A stretch of 36,082 bases of DNA, from positions 1-36,082 of the forward strand of contig JAABTS010000048.1 in the NCBI GenBank assembly GCA_011389735.1. Direction: 5' to 3'. This DNA is from Desulfobacteraceae bacterium (lineage in GTDB: Bacteria; Desulfobacterota; Desulfobacteria; Desulfobacterales; JAABTS01). The position numbers and the translations under genes were made by a program. Numbering within the stretch: the stretch's first letter is position 1; each line of letters starts with the position of its first letter. This document shows, in pieces, positions 8,446 to 16,682 of this stretch. The notes below the pieces were generated by a model. It did not search any database. It was given only the letters and a program-made list of their open reading frames with translations, and was not told where the DNA came from.

Positions 8446-10046
8446 AATTTTTAGGGAAATCCATATCAGGACCGTTTACGATTCCGTCAGGCGTTGTCAC
8501 CACCCATGTATCGGCGATTCGCCGGGTTGCGGCGGAAATTCCCGAGATCGGCGTGATAACGACCAAAAGCATCGGACCGGCCTACCGGGAAGGCAACCGT
8601 GAACCGGTGCTGGCGCAATACGCACCGGGATGCTTCATGAACGCCGTTGGGCTTGCCAACCCCGGCGCCGTGGCATTCGTGAAAGAACTGGAAAAAATCC
8701 GTCTTCCACGAGACCGGTTTCTTTTGATTTCCATATTCGGGAAGGATATGGTGGAATTTCGGGATATTGCGCGTACAATCGCGCCGTTCGCCGACGGGAT
8801 CGAACTGAATCTGTCCTGCCCCCATGCATCCGGATACGGTATGGCTATCGGACAGGATAAACAACTTGTATTCGAAATCGTAAAAGAAGTCAAATCGGCG
8901 GTGTCAATCCCGGTCGTCCCCAAGCTGACTCCCAACGCCGTAAATATCGAGGAAATAGCCGGGGCGGCAAAGGACGCGGGCGCGGACGCGATTTGCGCCG
9001 TCAACACCGTCGGACCGGGATATTACACCGTTGATGGACATCCCGTACTCACCAATGTCAAAGGCGGAATGTCCGGAAAAGGAATACTGCCTATCGGCCT
9101 GGATTGCGTCAAACGTATCGCCGTTTCAGTCGATCTGCCGATCGTCGCCTGCGGCGGAATCAGCGGAGCCGATGACGTCCGGGCGTATCAGGACGCGGGA
9201 GCGTCCATATTCGGAATAGGATCGGCTTTGGCGGGATTGCGGGACATGGAAATGAAACGCTATTTCCGGGCCCTTGGCCGCGACCTGAGCGCCCAAACCG
9301 ATCATGCTGAGGCTTTGCTGAAAACCGGCGTCGATATGAGCTATCGAAAATATACGGTCGCCGAAAACCGAAAACCGGCCCATGATCTGGCTATCGTCCG
9401 GTTTGACGGCGCCATTGATATCGAACCCGGACAATTCGTGTTCGTATGGATTCCGGGCCTGGGAGAAAAGCCGTTTTCCGTCCTGGACGACGATCCGTTG
9501 ACCCTGGCTGTCCGGAAAGCAGGATTGTTCACGAACCGGATCTCGACCCTCGGCAAAGGCGACCAGGTATATTTTAGAGGCCCATACGGCCGCCCCGCGA
9601 TTCCCCCAGACGGCGCCCAAATCGTTCTTGTGAGCGGCGGTTGCGGGCTGGCGGCTCTTTACCCAATCGCCCGGCGGTGCAAAAAAACAAAAGCGTTTAT
9701 CGGAGCCGTTGATAAAGAACACTTATTCTACATCGATCAATTGAAACAATACGCCGATGTATATACCGCCACCGATGACGGAAGCGCAGGCCGCCACGGC
9801 GTTGTAACCGATCTTTTGCAAATCGAACTTGAACGGCGTCCGCCGGCCTCTCCAACGATTTTTTACAATTGCGGGCCAAAACCCATGATCGATGCGGCCG
9901 TGCAAATCGAAGCCGCATATGCGCCGCCGGAAGCGATTTTCAATTCCGTTGATTATATTACCCGTTGCGGCGTTGGAATATGTGGAAGCTGCGCATCGCC
10001 GGACGGGAGAAGATCTTGCGTGGATGGGCCGTTTATGGAATGTTGA
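8442..10046 (+). CDS. fused dihydroorotate dehydrogenase (class 1B catalytic) and PyrK electron-transfer subunit
   Basis: Oxidises dihydroorotate to orotate and passes electrons through FAD and a [2Fe-2S] centre. Residues 1-300 are a PyrD barrel: the active-site cysteine is in ELNLSCPHASGYG (Cys126), which is characteristic of class 1 enzymes, and the phosphate site is ACGGISGADD plus GIGSAL. Residues 303-534 are PyrK: a flavin-binding beta barrel, the nucleotide-binding loop GGCGLAALYPIA (399-410), YNCGPKPMIDA, and cluster ligands Cys509, Cys514, Cys517 and Cys526. In most genomes pyrD and pyrK are separate genes; here they form one frame. The gene follows pyrE with a 4-base overlap. The last two codons and the TGA stop are made of heptamer repeat sequence, so repeat growth has reached or trimmed the 3' end. 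A sequencing-error fusion is unlikely, since the two domains join smoothly. Confidence 0.93.
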   Translation: MKFLGKSISGPFTIPSGVVTTHVSAIRRVAAEIPEIGVITTKSIGPAYREGNREPVLAQYAPGCFMNAVGLANPGAVAFVKELEKIRLPRDRFLLISIFGKDMVEFRDIARTIAPFADGIELNLSCPHASGYGMAIGQDKQLVFEIVKEVKSAVSIPVVPKLTPNAVNIEEIAGAAKDAGADAICAVNTVGPGYYTVDGHPVLTNVKGGMSGKGILPIGLDCVKRIAVSVDLPIVACGGISGADDVRAYQDAGASIFGIGSALAGLRDMEMKRYFRALGRDLSAQTDHAEALLKTGVDMSYRKYTVAENRKPAHDLAIVRFDGAIDIEPGQFVFVWIPGLGEKPFSVLDDDPLTLAVRKAGLFTNRISTLGKGDQVYFRGPYGRPAIPPDGAQIVLVSGGCGLAALYPIARRCKKTKAFIGAVDKEHLFYIDQLKQYADVYTATDDGSAGRHGVVTDLLQIELERRPPASPTIFYNCGPKPMIDAAVQIEAAYAPPEAIFNSVDYITRCGVGICGSCASPDGRRSCVDGPFMEC

Positions 10047-10303
10047 ATGTTGAATGTTTAGTGTTTAGTGTTGAGTGTTGAGTGTTGAGTGTTGAGTGTT
10101 GAGTGTTGAATGTTGAATGTTGAGTGTTGAATGTTGAATGTTGAGTGTTGAATGTTGAGTGTTGAATGTTGAGTGTTGAGTGTTGAGTGTTGAATGTTGA
10201 ATGTTGAGTGTTGAGTGTTGAGTGTTGAATGTTGAGTGTTGAATGTTGAGTGTTGAATGTTGAGTGTTGAATGTTGAGTGTTGAATGTTGAGTGTTGAAT
10301 GTT
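10039..10303 (+). repeat. heptamer tandem array (GTTGAAT / GTTGAGT), about 38 units
   Basis: An uninterrupted 7-bp tandem repeat in which two variants, TGTTGAA and TGTTGAG, alternate irregularly. Early units also include TGTTTAG. The array begins inside the last codons of the pyrD-pyrK fusion and ends directly at a degenerate family A arm (TATAGATTTTCAGAAATTG from 10303). Unit length is not a multiple of three and both forward frames close quickly, so it is non-coding. Shorter tracts of the same heptamer occur near 20965 and 34820. Confidence 0.95.
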
Positions 10304-10378
10304 ATAGATTTTCAGAAATTGAATTTTTGTAAGGCTATAAAAGGCTGTAAAAATTGGATGATACTATTTTTGAAAATC
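10304..10378 (+). repeat. degenerate family A element after the heptamer array
   Basis: ATAGATTTTCAGAAATTGA matches the left arm of family A and TTTTTGAAAATCC resembles a right arm, but the GC-rich core is missing. It lies between the heptamer array and the ribosome-binding site of the yifB-type gene. Confidence 0.55.
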
Positions 10379-10419
10379 CGGAGAAGGATTTACGAACCGG
10401 GAAAAATTAAGGAGGAACA

Positions 10420-11949
10420 TTGCTCGCCAAAGTCAACAGCAGTGCAGTGATAGGCATCGACGCCTTTCTTGTGGAAGTGGAGGTGGATATTACGCCCGGA
10501 CTTCCGTTTTTCGCAACCGTTGGATTGCCTGAAGCCGCGGTCAAGGAAAGCAAGGAAAGAGTGAGGACTGCGATCAATAATTCCGGCTACGATTTTCCCG
10601 ATGACAGAATTACGGTCAATCTGGCGCCGGCGCACATCAAAAAGGAGGGCACCGGATTTGATCTGCCGATGGCTCTGGGGATTCTGGGAGCCACCGGACT
10701 TATCGCTCCCCAAAGCCTTGAAAGGTACATGATTTTAGGGGAACTTTCTCTGGATGGCGGAATCAGACCCGTCAACGGCTCTCTCCCCATGGCGATAGCC
10801 GCCAAACAATATAATTTTGAAGGAATTATCGTACCGGCCGAAAACGGAGCCGAGGCCTCCGTGGTCCAGGATGTTCCGGTGTTCCCGATGAAAAATCTGC
10901 CCGAAGTGGTCGATTTTTTTCTTGGTTTTAACGACGTCGAGCCTCTAAAAACCGATATCGATTCAATCTTTAATGAAAGAGACGCTTATGAGGTCGATTT
11001 TTCGGAAGTCGCCGGCCAGGAACATGTTAAACGGGCGCTGGAAATCGCGGCGGCGGGCGGTCATAACCTGCTTATGATCGGCCCTCCCGGTTCCGGAAAA
11101 ACCATGCTGTCGCGCCGAATTCCATCCATACTCCCGCCGTTCACCTTTGCGGAAGCGATTGAAACCACCAAAATTTTCAGTGTGGTCGGGATGCTTGAAA
11201 AAGATCGCGCCTTGATTACGCGCAGACCTTTCCGGGCGCCTCACCATACCATATCGGACGCAGGTTTGATCGGCGGAGGCCAGGTTCCGAGGCCCGGAGA
11301 AGTCAGCCTCGCCCACAACGGCGTCCTGTTTCTGGACGAGCTGCCCGAATTTAAAAAGCATGTTCTCGAAGTCCTCCGGCAGCCCCTTGAAGATCTTAGA
11401 GTAACCATTTCACGGGCCACATCGACAATCACCTATCCGTCCAGTTTCATGCTGGTTTCCGCCATGAATCCTTGCCCATGCGGATATTACGGCGATTCCA
11501 CGCATAAATGCACATGCAGCCCACAGCAAATCAAAAAATACCGGTCAAAAATATCCGGCCCTCTTCTGGACCGAATCGATCTCCATGTGGAAGTCCCGGC
11601 GGTTTCATACAAGGATTTACTGGGCAAGATTGAATCCGAGACTTCCGAATCCATTCGAAGCCGCATTACCGCCGCCCGCGAAATTCAATCCCAACGGTTC
11701 AAAAAATCAAAAAACTTCTGTAACGCCCAGATGAGCAGCCGGCAAATCAAACAGCATTGCGCGGTCAGCGAGGCGTCGAACCGTCTCTTAGAAACAGCGG
11801 TCGACAAACTGGGGCTTTCAGCCCGAGCCTACAATCGGGTTTTGAAAATCGCCCGCACCATCGCTGACCTGAGCGGCGAAAAAAATATGGATATTCAACA
11901 CCTTTCCGAAGCAATCCAGTACCGGACGCTTGACAGAAGCAGCTTTTGA
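10420..11949 (+). CDS. YifB/ComM-family Mg-chelatase-like AAA+ ATPase
   Basis: The family includes ComM, a helicase-like hexamer that aids branch migration during transformation in some bacteria; its role elsewhere is less clear. The N-terminal ChlI-like Lon-fold domain (about 1-170) includes [20 protein letters not shown] and [17 protein letters not shown]. The AAA+ domain follows, with Walker A GPPGSGKT (221-228), Walker [10 protein letters not shown], and the zinc-finger-like [18 protein letters not shown] typical of YifB. The C-terminal [20 protein letters not shown] motif completes the family pattern at 509 residues, full length. The start is TTG at 10420, supported by AAGGAGG eight bases upstream. 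Confidence 0.93.
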   Translation: MLAKVNSSAVIGIDAFLVEVEVDITPGLPFFATVGLPEAAVKESKERVRTAINNSGYDFPDDRITVNLAPAHIKKEGTGFDLPMALGILGATGLIAPQSLERYMILGELSLDGGIRPVNGSLPMAIAAKQYNFEGIIVPAENGAEASVVQDVPVFPMKNLPEVVDFFLGFNDVEPLKTDIDSIFNERDAYEVDFSEVAGQEHVKRALEIAAAGGHNLLMIGPPGSGKTMLSRRIPSILPPFTFAEAIETTKIFSVVGMLEKDRALITRRPFRAPHHTISDAGLIGGGQVPRPGEVSLAHNGVLFLDELPEFKKHVLEVLRQPLEDLRVTISRATSTITYPSSFMLVSAMNPCPCGYYGDSTHKCTCSPQQIKKYRSKISGPLLDRIDLHVEVPAVSYKDLLGKIESETSESIRSRITAAREIQSQRFKKSKNFCNAQMSSRQIKQHCAVSEASNRLLETAVDKLGLSARAYNRVLKIARTIADLSGEKNMDIQHLSEAIQYRTLDRSSF

Positions 11950-12039
11950 CAATGAATCGTTGGGCCGCCAAAAAGCCGGACCGAAAATTATATGCAGACC
12001 GGTCTTAACTTCAGGCCGGCCGGATGGAATTGAAACAAT

Positions 12040-12161
12040 GATTTTTCGGCATCCTTCATAAACCCAGGAAAGTGGTTTACACTTTCCAAGTCGGGATCTG
12101 GATCCCGATAGCAATCCCGATTTCAAAGTGTAAACTGACAGATGAAGGATGCCGATTTTTC
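12040..12161 (+). mobile_element. family B MITE-like element with perfect 8-bp target duplication (copy B1)
   Basis: The element itself is 12048-12153 (106 bp), with terminal inverted repeats GGCATCCTTCAT and ATGAAGGATGCC. An inner inverted pair is TTTACACTTT and AAAGTGTAAA, and the centre holds GGGATC-type short repeats. It is flanked by the identical octamer GATTTTTC at 12040-12047 and 12154-12161, which I read as a target-site duplication. No transposase is encoded. It is the only structure I see in the 466-bp gap between the yifB-type gene and the LUD gene, and could double as a hairpin terminator. Confidence 0.85.
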
Positions 12162-12415
12162 GGGAAGATCCAAAAAAATCAGAAACGGATCCACGGATCT
12201 CGAATAATTCAAGCTATTCACAATGCCGGGGTTGCACTTTAAACAAGCCTATGCGATGACTATATTATATATCGGCATATCGGCTTTCGGAAGTTCAACT
12301 TCGGAAGACGGCGGGCCTGAGATAATAAACGGTTCGTACATTCCACAACCCGGCAATGCATTGGAATTTAACCGCCGGCAAACCATAACAAATTCAATCA
12401 ACGGAGGGACAATCA

Positions 12416-13069
12416 ATGGACAACGCCATCGAAAATTATTGGAAGCACAGACTTGAGAATCTAAAATCGACATTGGAAGGCAACAATTTTGACGCTTTTG
12501 TGGCGAACGATACTGCGGCGGCGTATCGGATCGTAATGGAAGAGATCCTGCCGAAGCTGGACATAAAGACCATTTCCTGGGGAGGTTCGGTCACCTTTGT
12601 GCAAACCGGTGCTTACAAACAGCTTGCAACGGAAAACAAATACACTGTAATCGACACCTATGATAAATCCCTTTCTCCGGAAGCATCGCTCGAACGCCGC
12701 CGCGAGAGCCTTTTGGCGGATCTTTTCATCACCGGAACCAATGCGGTCACCGAAGACGGATGGCTGGTCAACCTTGACATGATCGGAAATCGCGTGGCAG
12801 GGATTACATTCGGCCCAAAAAACGTGATTATTATGATGGGGCGGAACAAGATCGTCCCGGGCCTGGATGACGCCATGGTGCGTATTAAAAATTATGCCGC
12901 TCCGGTCAACACTATGCGGTTGGACAAAAAAACACCTTGCGCCAAGACCGGATTCTGTGAGGACTGCAAAAGCCCCGACCGTATCTGCAATTCCTGGACA
13001 ATCACTGAAAAATCGTTTCCCAAAGGCCGGATTAAAGTCGTGCTGATCAACGCTGATCTGGGATTTTAA
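12416..13069 (+). CDS. LUD-domain (LutC/DUF162-like) protein with C-terminal cysteine motif
   Basis: LUD proteins include LutB/LutC of lactate oxidation, but stand-alone members like this one (217 aa) have no settled function. The LUD core is seen in FDAFVANDTAAAYRIV, SWGGSVTF, DLFITGTNAVTEDGWLVN and RNKIVPGLDDAMVRIKNYAAP. A C-terminal cluster, Cys175-x5-Cys181-x2-Cys184-x6-Cys191 (CAKTGFCEDCKSPDRIC), could bind metal or an iron-sulfur cluster. The start ATG is well supported by GGAGGGACAATC just upstream. No lutA or lutB gene is adjacent: the neighbours are a yifB-type gene and the nickel transporter operon, so it is probably monocistronic. Confidence 0.87.
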   Translation: MDNAIENYWKHRLENLKSTLEGNNFDAFVANDTAAAYRIVMEEILPKLDIKTISWGGSVTFVQTGAYKQLATENKYTVIDTYDKSLSPEASLERRRESLLADLFITGTNAVTEDGWLVNLDMIGNRVAGITFGPKNVIIMMGRNKIVPGLDDAMVRIKNYAAPVNTMRLDKKTPCAKTGFCEDCKSPDRICNSWTITEKSFPKGRIKVVLINADLGF

Positions 13070-13156
13070 GAAATTTTAGCGCAAAAAGAATCAAGAGGAC
13101 TTCAAAGCCGGTGTTTTTTAGGGTTTGACTTTATCTTTTCCGGGCCGTGATGCTTT

Positions 13157-13227
13157 CGCCGCAAAGACGCAATGGACGCGAACCGTTTGATTTCTTTGGT
13201 CTTTGTGAGCTTTGCGTCTTTGCGGTG
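13157..13227. repeat. long hairpin with CGCAAAGACGCAA arms
   Basis: CCGCAAAGACGCAA (13159-13172) is perfectly complementary to TTGCGTCTTTGCGG (13212-13225); with adjacent G-U pairing the stem extends a few bases. The loop is 39 bases. It lies about 90 bp after the LUD gene with no T-run, so it is a dispersed palindrome rather than an obvious terminator. A family A arm fragment (TTTTCCGGAAATTGAATAT) follows at 13264-13282. Confidence 0.7.
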
Positions 13228-13305
13228 AGTATGTTCAACCGGCGGTCGCGGCCAAAGTTAAAGTTTTCCGGAAATTGAATATCAGGGAGCAGATAATCTC
13301 TAATT

Positions 13306-13468
13306 TTAAATTATATGCTTGAAAAGAATAAATGTTTGTGCTAATCCAGCCTTCATAACGCAGGTACGAAACCTGTCCGGAATTCAGCATAAAATTTAAT
13401 TATCCGATTTTTAACCGCAAATAATAATGGCGTTATGGAAACGTCCTACATTCTTGCGGTTTTTTTTT
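13306..13468 (+). promoter_or_regulatory. riboswitch-like leader with terminator upstream of nikK
   Basis: TTAAATTATATGCT (13306-13319) pairs with AGCATAAAATTTAA (13386-13399) with one mismatch, closing a 66-base domain. Inside is a small hairpin, CAGGT-ACGAA-ACCTG (13361-13375). Downstream, AACCGCAA (13413-13420) pairs with TTGCGGTT (13454-13461) and runs straight into seven further Ts, an intrinsic-terminator shape ending 20 bases before the nikK start. CATAACGC (13354-13361) in the upper domain can also pair with GCGTTATG (13430-13437) in the terminator loop, which offers a switching partner. I do not recognise a cobalamin or NiCo riboswitch consensus. Its position suggests metal-dependent attenuation of the transporter operon. 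Confidence 0.5.
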
Positions 13469-13488
13469 ATGTTTTCACGGAGGTTTCA

Positions 13489-14277
13489 ATGAAAAGTCTT
13501 TTTTTTGCACTGTGTTCGCTGCTTCTTGTTCAGTTTTGTACGACGCCTTCAACCCAGGCGCATTTTGGAATGGTGATTCCGTCGGATTCAATGGTTATGC
13601 AAGATGATCCCAGGACCATTCAATTGACTCTGTCTTTTTCCCATCCTTTTGAGATGGTCGGCATGGATCTCGAAAAGCCCAAGGTGTTCGATGTGATGGC
13701 CAACCAAAAGATTGAATCCCTGCTTGGCGCGTTAAGCCAGACCAAAGTCATGGATCATGCGGCCTTTACGGCTGGTTATAAAATTCGAAGGCCCGGTGTT
13801 TACATGTTTTACATGGAGCCCAAGCCTTATTGGGAGCCTGTGGAGGACTGTTTCATTGTTCATTACACCAAAACCGTGGTTACGGCTTTTGGCGATGATG
13901 AAGGGTGGGATGAGGAAATCGGGCTTAAAACCGAAATCGTTCCTCTTTCGAAACCTTATGGCCTGTACGCCGGCAACGTGTTTCAAGGGGTGGTGAAAAT
14001 GAACGGAAAGGCCGTACCTTTCGCGGAAGTTGAAGTGGAATACCATAATGAACAAAAAATATACACGGCTCCCGCTGATTATATGATCACTCAAACGGTC
14101 AAGGCGGATGAAAACGGAGTGTTTACATATGCGACTCCCGGTCCGGGATGGTGGGGGTTCGCCGCTTTGAATGAAGCTGATTTTAAAATCAAGCATGAGG
14201 GCGAGGACAAAGCGGTCGAAATCGGCGCCGTTATCTGGGTAAAATTTCATGAATGGCGGCCGGCGGATGACAAATAG
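13489..14277 (+). CDS. nikK: NikK-like periplasmic component of an ECF nickel transporter (DUF4198 type)
   Basis: Predicted periplasmic accessory of the nickel ECF transporter. A signal peptide ([20 protein letters not shown]...) ends at TQA, giving a mature N-terminus that begins with His (HFGMVIPSD), typical of this family and a plausible metal ligand. The remainder is beta-rich with a second Ig-like segment ([24 protein letters not shown]). ATG at 13489 is chosen because GGAGG lies five bases before it. An in-frame ATG at 13435 sits in the loop of the leader terminator, has no good ribosome-binding site and would bury the signal peptide. First gene of nikKMLQO, 30 bp before nikM. Related DUF4198 proteins serve other metals, so nickel is inferred from the whole operon. 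Confidence 0.82.
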   Translation: MKSLFFALCSLLLVQFCTTPSTQAHFGMVIPSDSMVMQDDPRTIQLTLSFSHPFEMVGMDLEKPKVFDVMANQKIESLLGALSQTKVMDHAAFTAGYKIRRPGVYMFYMEPKPYWEPVEDCFIVHYTKTVVTAFGDDEGWDEEIGLKTEIVPLSKPYGLYAGNVFQGVVKMNGKAVPFAEVEVEYHNEQKIYTAPADYMITQTVKADENGVFTYATPGPGWWGFAALNEADFKIKHEGEDKAVEIGAVIWVKFHEWRPADDK

Positions 14278-14307
14278 TATCCGGCGTGTTTGTAATTAAG
14301 GGGTGTT

Positions 14308-14913
14308 ATGCATATATCCGAAGGCGTATTGTCAGGCCCGGTTCTGTTGTCCGGCGGCGCGTTGGCTGCGGCGGGAACCGCCATTGGGCTTAAAAAGATC
14401 GATTATGACAGGATTGCTCAGGTCGGAGTCCTTTCAGCCGCTTTTTTTGTAGGATCGCTTATTCATGTGAATATCGGGCCGTCAAGCGTACATTTGATTT
14501 TAAACGGTATGGTCGGCCTTCTTCTGGGATGGGGAGCCGCGCCTGCAATCCTGATCGCTCTGGTGCTGCAATCTTTATTGTTTCAATACGGCGGGATCAC
14601 CGTACTCGGCGTCAACACCGTTATCATGGCGCTTCCCGCTGTAATCTGTTATTACGTGTGCGGCCCTCTGATTCGGAAGAAAACATCGATCGCCGCAGTT
14701 GGGGCGTTTGCCGGCGGTTTTTTGTCTGTTTTTTTATCCGCCGTATTGATGGCGGCTGCATTGTTTTTCACGGAAAAAAATTTCTGGGGGGTGGCGGCGG
14801 CGGTGATAATGGCTCATTTGCCGGTCATGGCGATAGAAGGCGTTATATCGGTTTTTTGCATTTCGTTTCTTAAAAAAGTGCATCCCGCTATTCTGCCGAA
14901 TTATTCAGGCTGA
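14308..14913 (+). CDS. nikM: NikM/CbiM, substrate-specific membrane component of the nickel/cobalt ECF transporter
   Basis: Integral membrane S-component that binds the metal ion. The N-terminus MHISEGVLSG is the NikM/CbiM hallmark, in which the amino group and His2 help coordinate the metal, so the start at 14308 is certain. The conserved segment GPSSVHLILNGMVGLLLGW contains further ligand candidates. Six or seven hydrophobic helices fit in 201 residues. The CbiN partner of cobalt systems is absent, and NikK and NikL flank it instead, which favours nickel over cobalt by analogy with described Nik systems. A 348-bp repeat-containing gap separates it from nikL. Confidence 0.92.
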   Translation: MHISEGVLSGPVLLSGGALAAAGTAIGLKKIDYDRIAQVGVLSAAFFVGSLIHVNIGPSSVHLILNGMVGLLLGWGAAPAILIALVLQSLLFQYGGITVLGVNTVIMALPAVICYYVCGPLIRKKTSIAAVGAFAGGFLSVFLSAVLMAAALFFTEKNFWGVAAAVIMAHLPVMAIEGVISVFCISFLKKVHPAILPNYSG

Positions 14914-14970
14914 TGGAACCGGATATTATGGACGCTCATAAGCTCCCGAAGTTTATCCTTAAAAGTAAAT

Positions 14971-15114
14971 GGCATCCTTCATAAACCCAGGAAAATGGTT
15001 GACACTTTCCAAGTCGGGATCGGGATCGCTATCGGGATCGAAACAATTCGCTCTCGATAGCGATAGCGATAGCGATCCCGATTTCAAAGTGTAAACTGAC
15101 AGATGAAGGATGCC
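14971..15114 (+). mobile_element. family B MITE-like element (copy B2) inside the nik operon
   Basis: Same ends as B1 (GGCATCCTTCAT and ATGAAGGATGCC) and the same inner TTGACACTTTCC / AAAGTGTAAACTGACAG arms, but an expanded core of GATCGG and CGATAG hexamers makes it 144 bp. The flanking octamers (AAGTAAAT and GAAAAAAA) do not match, so its target duplication has decayed or never existed. It sits between nikM and nikL. An ATG in its right end opens a frame into nikL, which I consider accidental. Confidence 0.8.
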
Positions 15115-15164
15115 GAAAAAAAGGGGTTTAGTTTAAAAACCGGCCGTTTATATTTCAAAATCCG

Positions 15165-15215
15165 CCACGAAACATACGAAAAATGTTTACGAAATTCTTT
15201 TCGTGTATTTCGTGG
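15165..15215. repeat. palindromic CACGAAA-type hairpin between nikM and nikL
   Basis: CCACGAAA-CAT-ACGAAAA (15165-15182) pairs with TTTTCGT-GTA-TTTCGTGG (15198-15215) around a loop of about 15 bases. It is unrelated to families A and B. Together with copy B2 it makes up most of the 348-bp gap inside the operon, where no gene is visible. Confidence 0.7.
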
Positions 15216-15261
15216 TTCCATTAAAACGGCCGAAATTAGAACAAGGCCCGGAAAAGGATTA

Positions 15262-15930
15262 ATGGTTACTGTTGTGAATAATCAAATATTCTCTAAAATT
15301 GCGCCATCCATCGTTCTTTTGTTCATCGCGGCGGCTCCCGCTTTGGCCCATAGAGCCACTGTATTTGCATGGGTGGAAGGGGATACGGTGCATACTGAAA
15401 GCAAGTTCAGCGGTGGAAAATACGCGAAAAACGCTCCAATCGAAGTTTTTGACGATCAAGGCCTCAAACTTCTTGAAGGCCGAACCAATCAAAAAGGTGA
15501 ATTTTCATTTACACCGCCTCGACAGTGTGCGCTTAAAATCGTGTTAAACGCCGGAATGGGCCATAAGGGAAGCTGGACTATTTCCGCCGATGAATTTGGC
15601 GCTGTAGACGCCGATGTTCATGAATCGCCTGAAATAAAGGAATCAACCGACATAGTAGACGAAAAAAAGATGGAGCGGGAATCATTTGAAACGGACAGCG
15701 GCGTATCTGATCCATCAAGTTTAAAAGCAGCCGAACTCGAACGAATTATTGAAAGAGCCCTGGATAAAAAGCTGCAACCGGTCGTCGCCAAAATCAACAA
15801 GTCGATGGAACCGGATTCCCGCCCTTCAATTTCTGATATTTTGGGAGGAATCGGCTATATTTTCGGCCTGGCGGGCGTCGGCGCCTATGTGAACTATAGA
15901 AAAAAAATAAACGGAAAGCCTTCATCATGA
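15262..15930 (+). CDS. nikL: NikL-like membrane-anchored component of the nickel ECF transporter
   Basis: Accessory protein of Nik-type ECF transporters. A signal peptide (SIVLLFIAAAPALA) leaves a mature N-terminus AHRATVFAWVEG. A carboxypeptidase-regulatory/Ig-like fold follows (IEVFDDQGLKLLEGRTNQKGEFSF), then an acidic helical linker and a single C-terminal transmembrane helix (ISDILGGIGYIFGLAGVGAY) with basic residues after it. ATG at 15262 follows GAAAAGGATTA and begins a proper signal peptide. The longer frame from 15103 starts in repeat B2 and would add 53 unrelated residues. The stop overlaps nikQ by four bases (ATGA at 15927). Confidence 0.82.
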   Translation: MVTVVNNQIFSKIAPSIVLLFIAAAPALAHRATVFAWVEGDTVHTESKFSGGKYAKNAPIEVFDDQGLKLLEGRTNQKGEFSFTPPRQCALKIVLNAGMGHKGSWTISADEFGAVDADVHESPEIKESTDIVDEKKMERESFETDSGVSDPSSLKAAELERIIERALDKKLQPVVAKINKSMEPDSRPSISDILGGIGYIFGLAGVGAYVNYRKKINGKPSS

Positions 15931-16682
15931 TTCAGGAAACGTTCGCGATCGGCGATTCAATTATCCATCGGCTGGATCCGAGAGTAAGGGTTGTTTTTGC
16001 GACTCTTTTTTCTTTTCTGGTAGCGCTTTCGGACAGATTTCCAACATTATACGCCGCTTTCGGGATATCCGTTTTGATGATTATTCCGGCCCGACTGGAT
16101 ATTCGGGAGGCGGGGAAACGGCTGAAAACGTTGTTCTGGTTCATGCTGCTTATCTGGATGGTTTTGCCTCTGACGTTCGAGGGAGATACGATCTACCGAC
16201 TGGGCGTCTTCGCCGTCAAGCGGCAGGGGCTGGTTCTGTGCGCTCAAATAACGTTGAAAGCGGTTTCTATCCTGTTGATTTTTATGGCGCTGCTTTCCAC
16301 GATGAATATCAACACGCTGGGGCATACGCTGAACCGGCTTTCCGTTCCGGGAAAGCTCGTTCACCTTTTTCTGATAACCTACCGGTATATCTTTGTGATC
16401 GAAGAAGAATACCGCCGTTTGAGAACAGCGATCAAAATCCGCGGTTTTAAATCCGGAACCAACCTCCATTCTTATAAAACCCATGCTTATTTGCTTGGCA
16501 TGCTGTTTGTGCGTGCGTCGATCCGGGCGGAACGGGTACACGAGGCCATGCTGTGCAGGGGGTTCCACGGCAGGTTTTATTCGCTTGACGGTTATAAGCC
16601 CTCCCGGAAAAACAGGAATTTTTCAATAATAATGACTGCTGCGATCGCCTGCCTTACCTTTATCGAGTATTATCCCATATGA
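15927..16682 (+). CDS. nikQ: NikQ/CbiQ, transmembrane T-component of the ECF transporter
   Basis: The scaffold membrane protein (EcfT role) that couples the ATPase to the S-component. It has 251 residues and about five hydrophobic helices. The N-terminal signature is HRLDPRVRVVFATLFSF and the coupling motif is IRAERVHEAMLCRGFHGRF, an AxxxA-type helix that contacts the ATPase. It begins inside nikL's stop and ends inside nikO's start (both ATGA overlaps), so nikL, nikQ and nikO are translationally coupled. CbiQ of cobalt systems is a close relative; the nickel assignment rests on NikK and NikL nearby. Confidence 0.9.
   Translation: MIQETFAIGDSIIHRLDPRVRVVFATLFSFLVALSDRFPTLYAAFGISVLMIIPARLDIREAGKRLKTLFWFMLLIWMVLPLTFEGDTIYRLGVFAVKRQGLVLCAQITLKAVSILLIFMALLSTMNINTLGHTLNRLSVPGKLVHLFLITYRYIFVIEEEYRRLRTAIKIRGFKSGTNLHSYKTHAYLLGMLFVRASIRAERVHEAMLCRGFHGRFYSLDGYKPSRKNRNFSIIMTAAIACLTFIEYYPI

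Noticed and set aside
10039-10303. Repeat array as possible CRISPR
   Set aside because: It is a continuous 7-bp tandem repeat with no unique spacers and no cas genes nearby.
12223-12456. 77-codon frame overlapping the LUD gene start
   Set aside because: It overlaps a well-supported start in another frame and shows no family features.
13300-13468. Cobalamin riboswitch before the metal transporter
   Set aside because: No B12-box-like sequence and the domain is too short; only a generic riboswitch-like layout can be claimed.
13435-13488. Upstream ATG for nikK
   Set aside because: It lies in the loop of the terminator-like hairpin and has no Shine-Dalgarno; ATG 13489 has GGAGG and gives a proper signal peptide.
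15103-15261. Longer start for nikL from ATG 15103
   Set aside because: The ATG lies in MITE B2, the added residues are unrelated to the family, and a signal peptide with its own ribosome-binding site begins at 15262.
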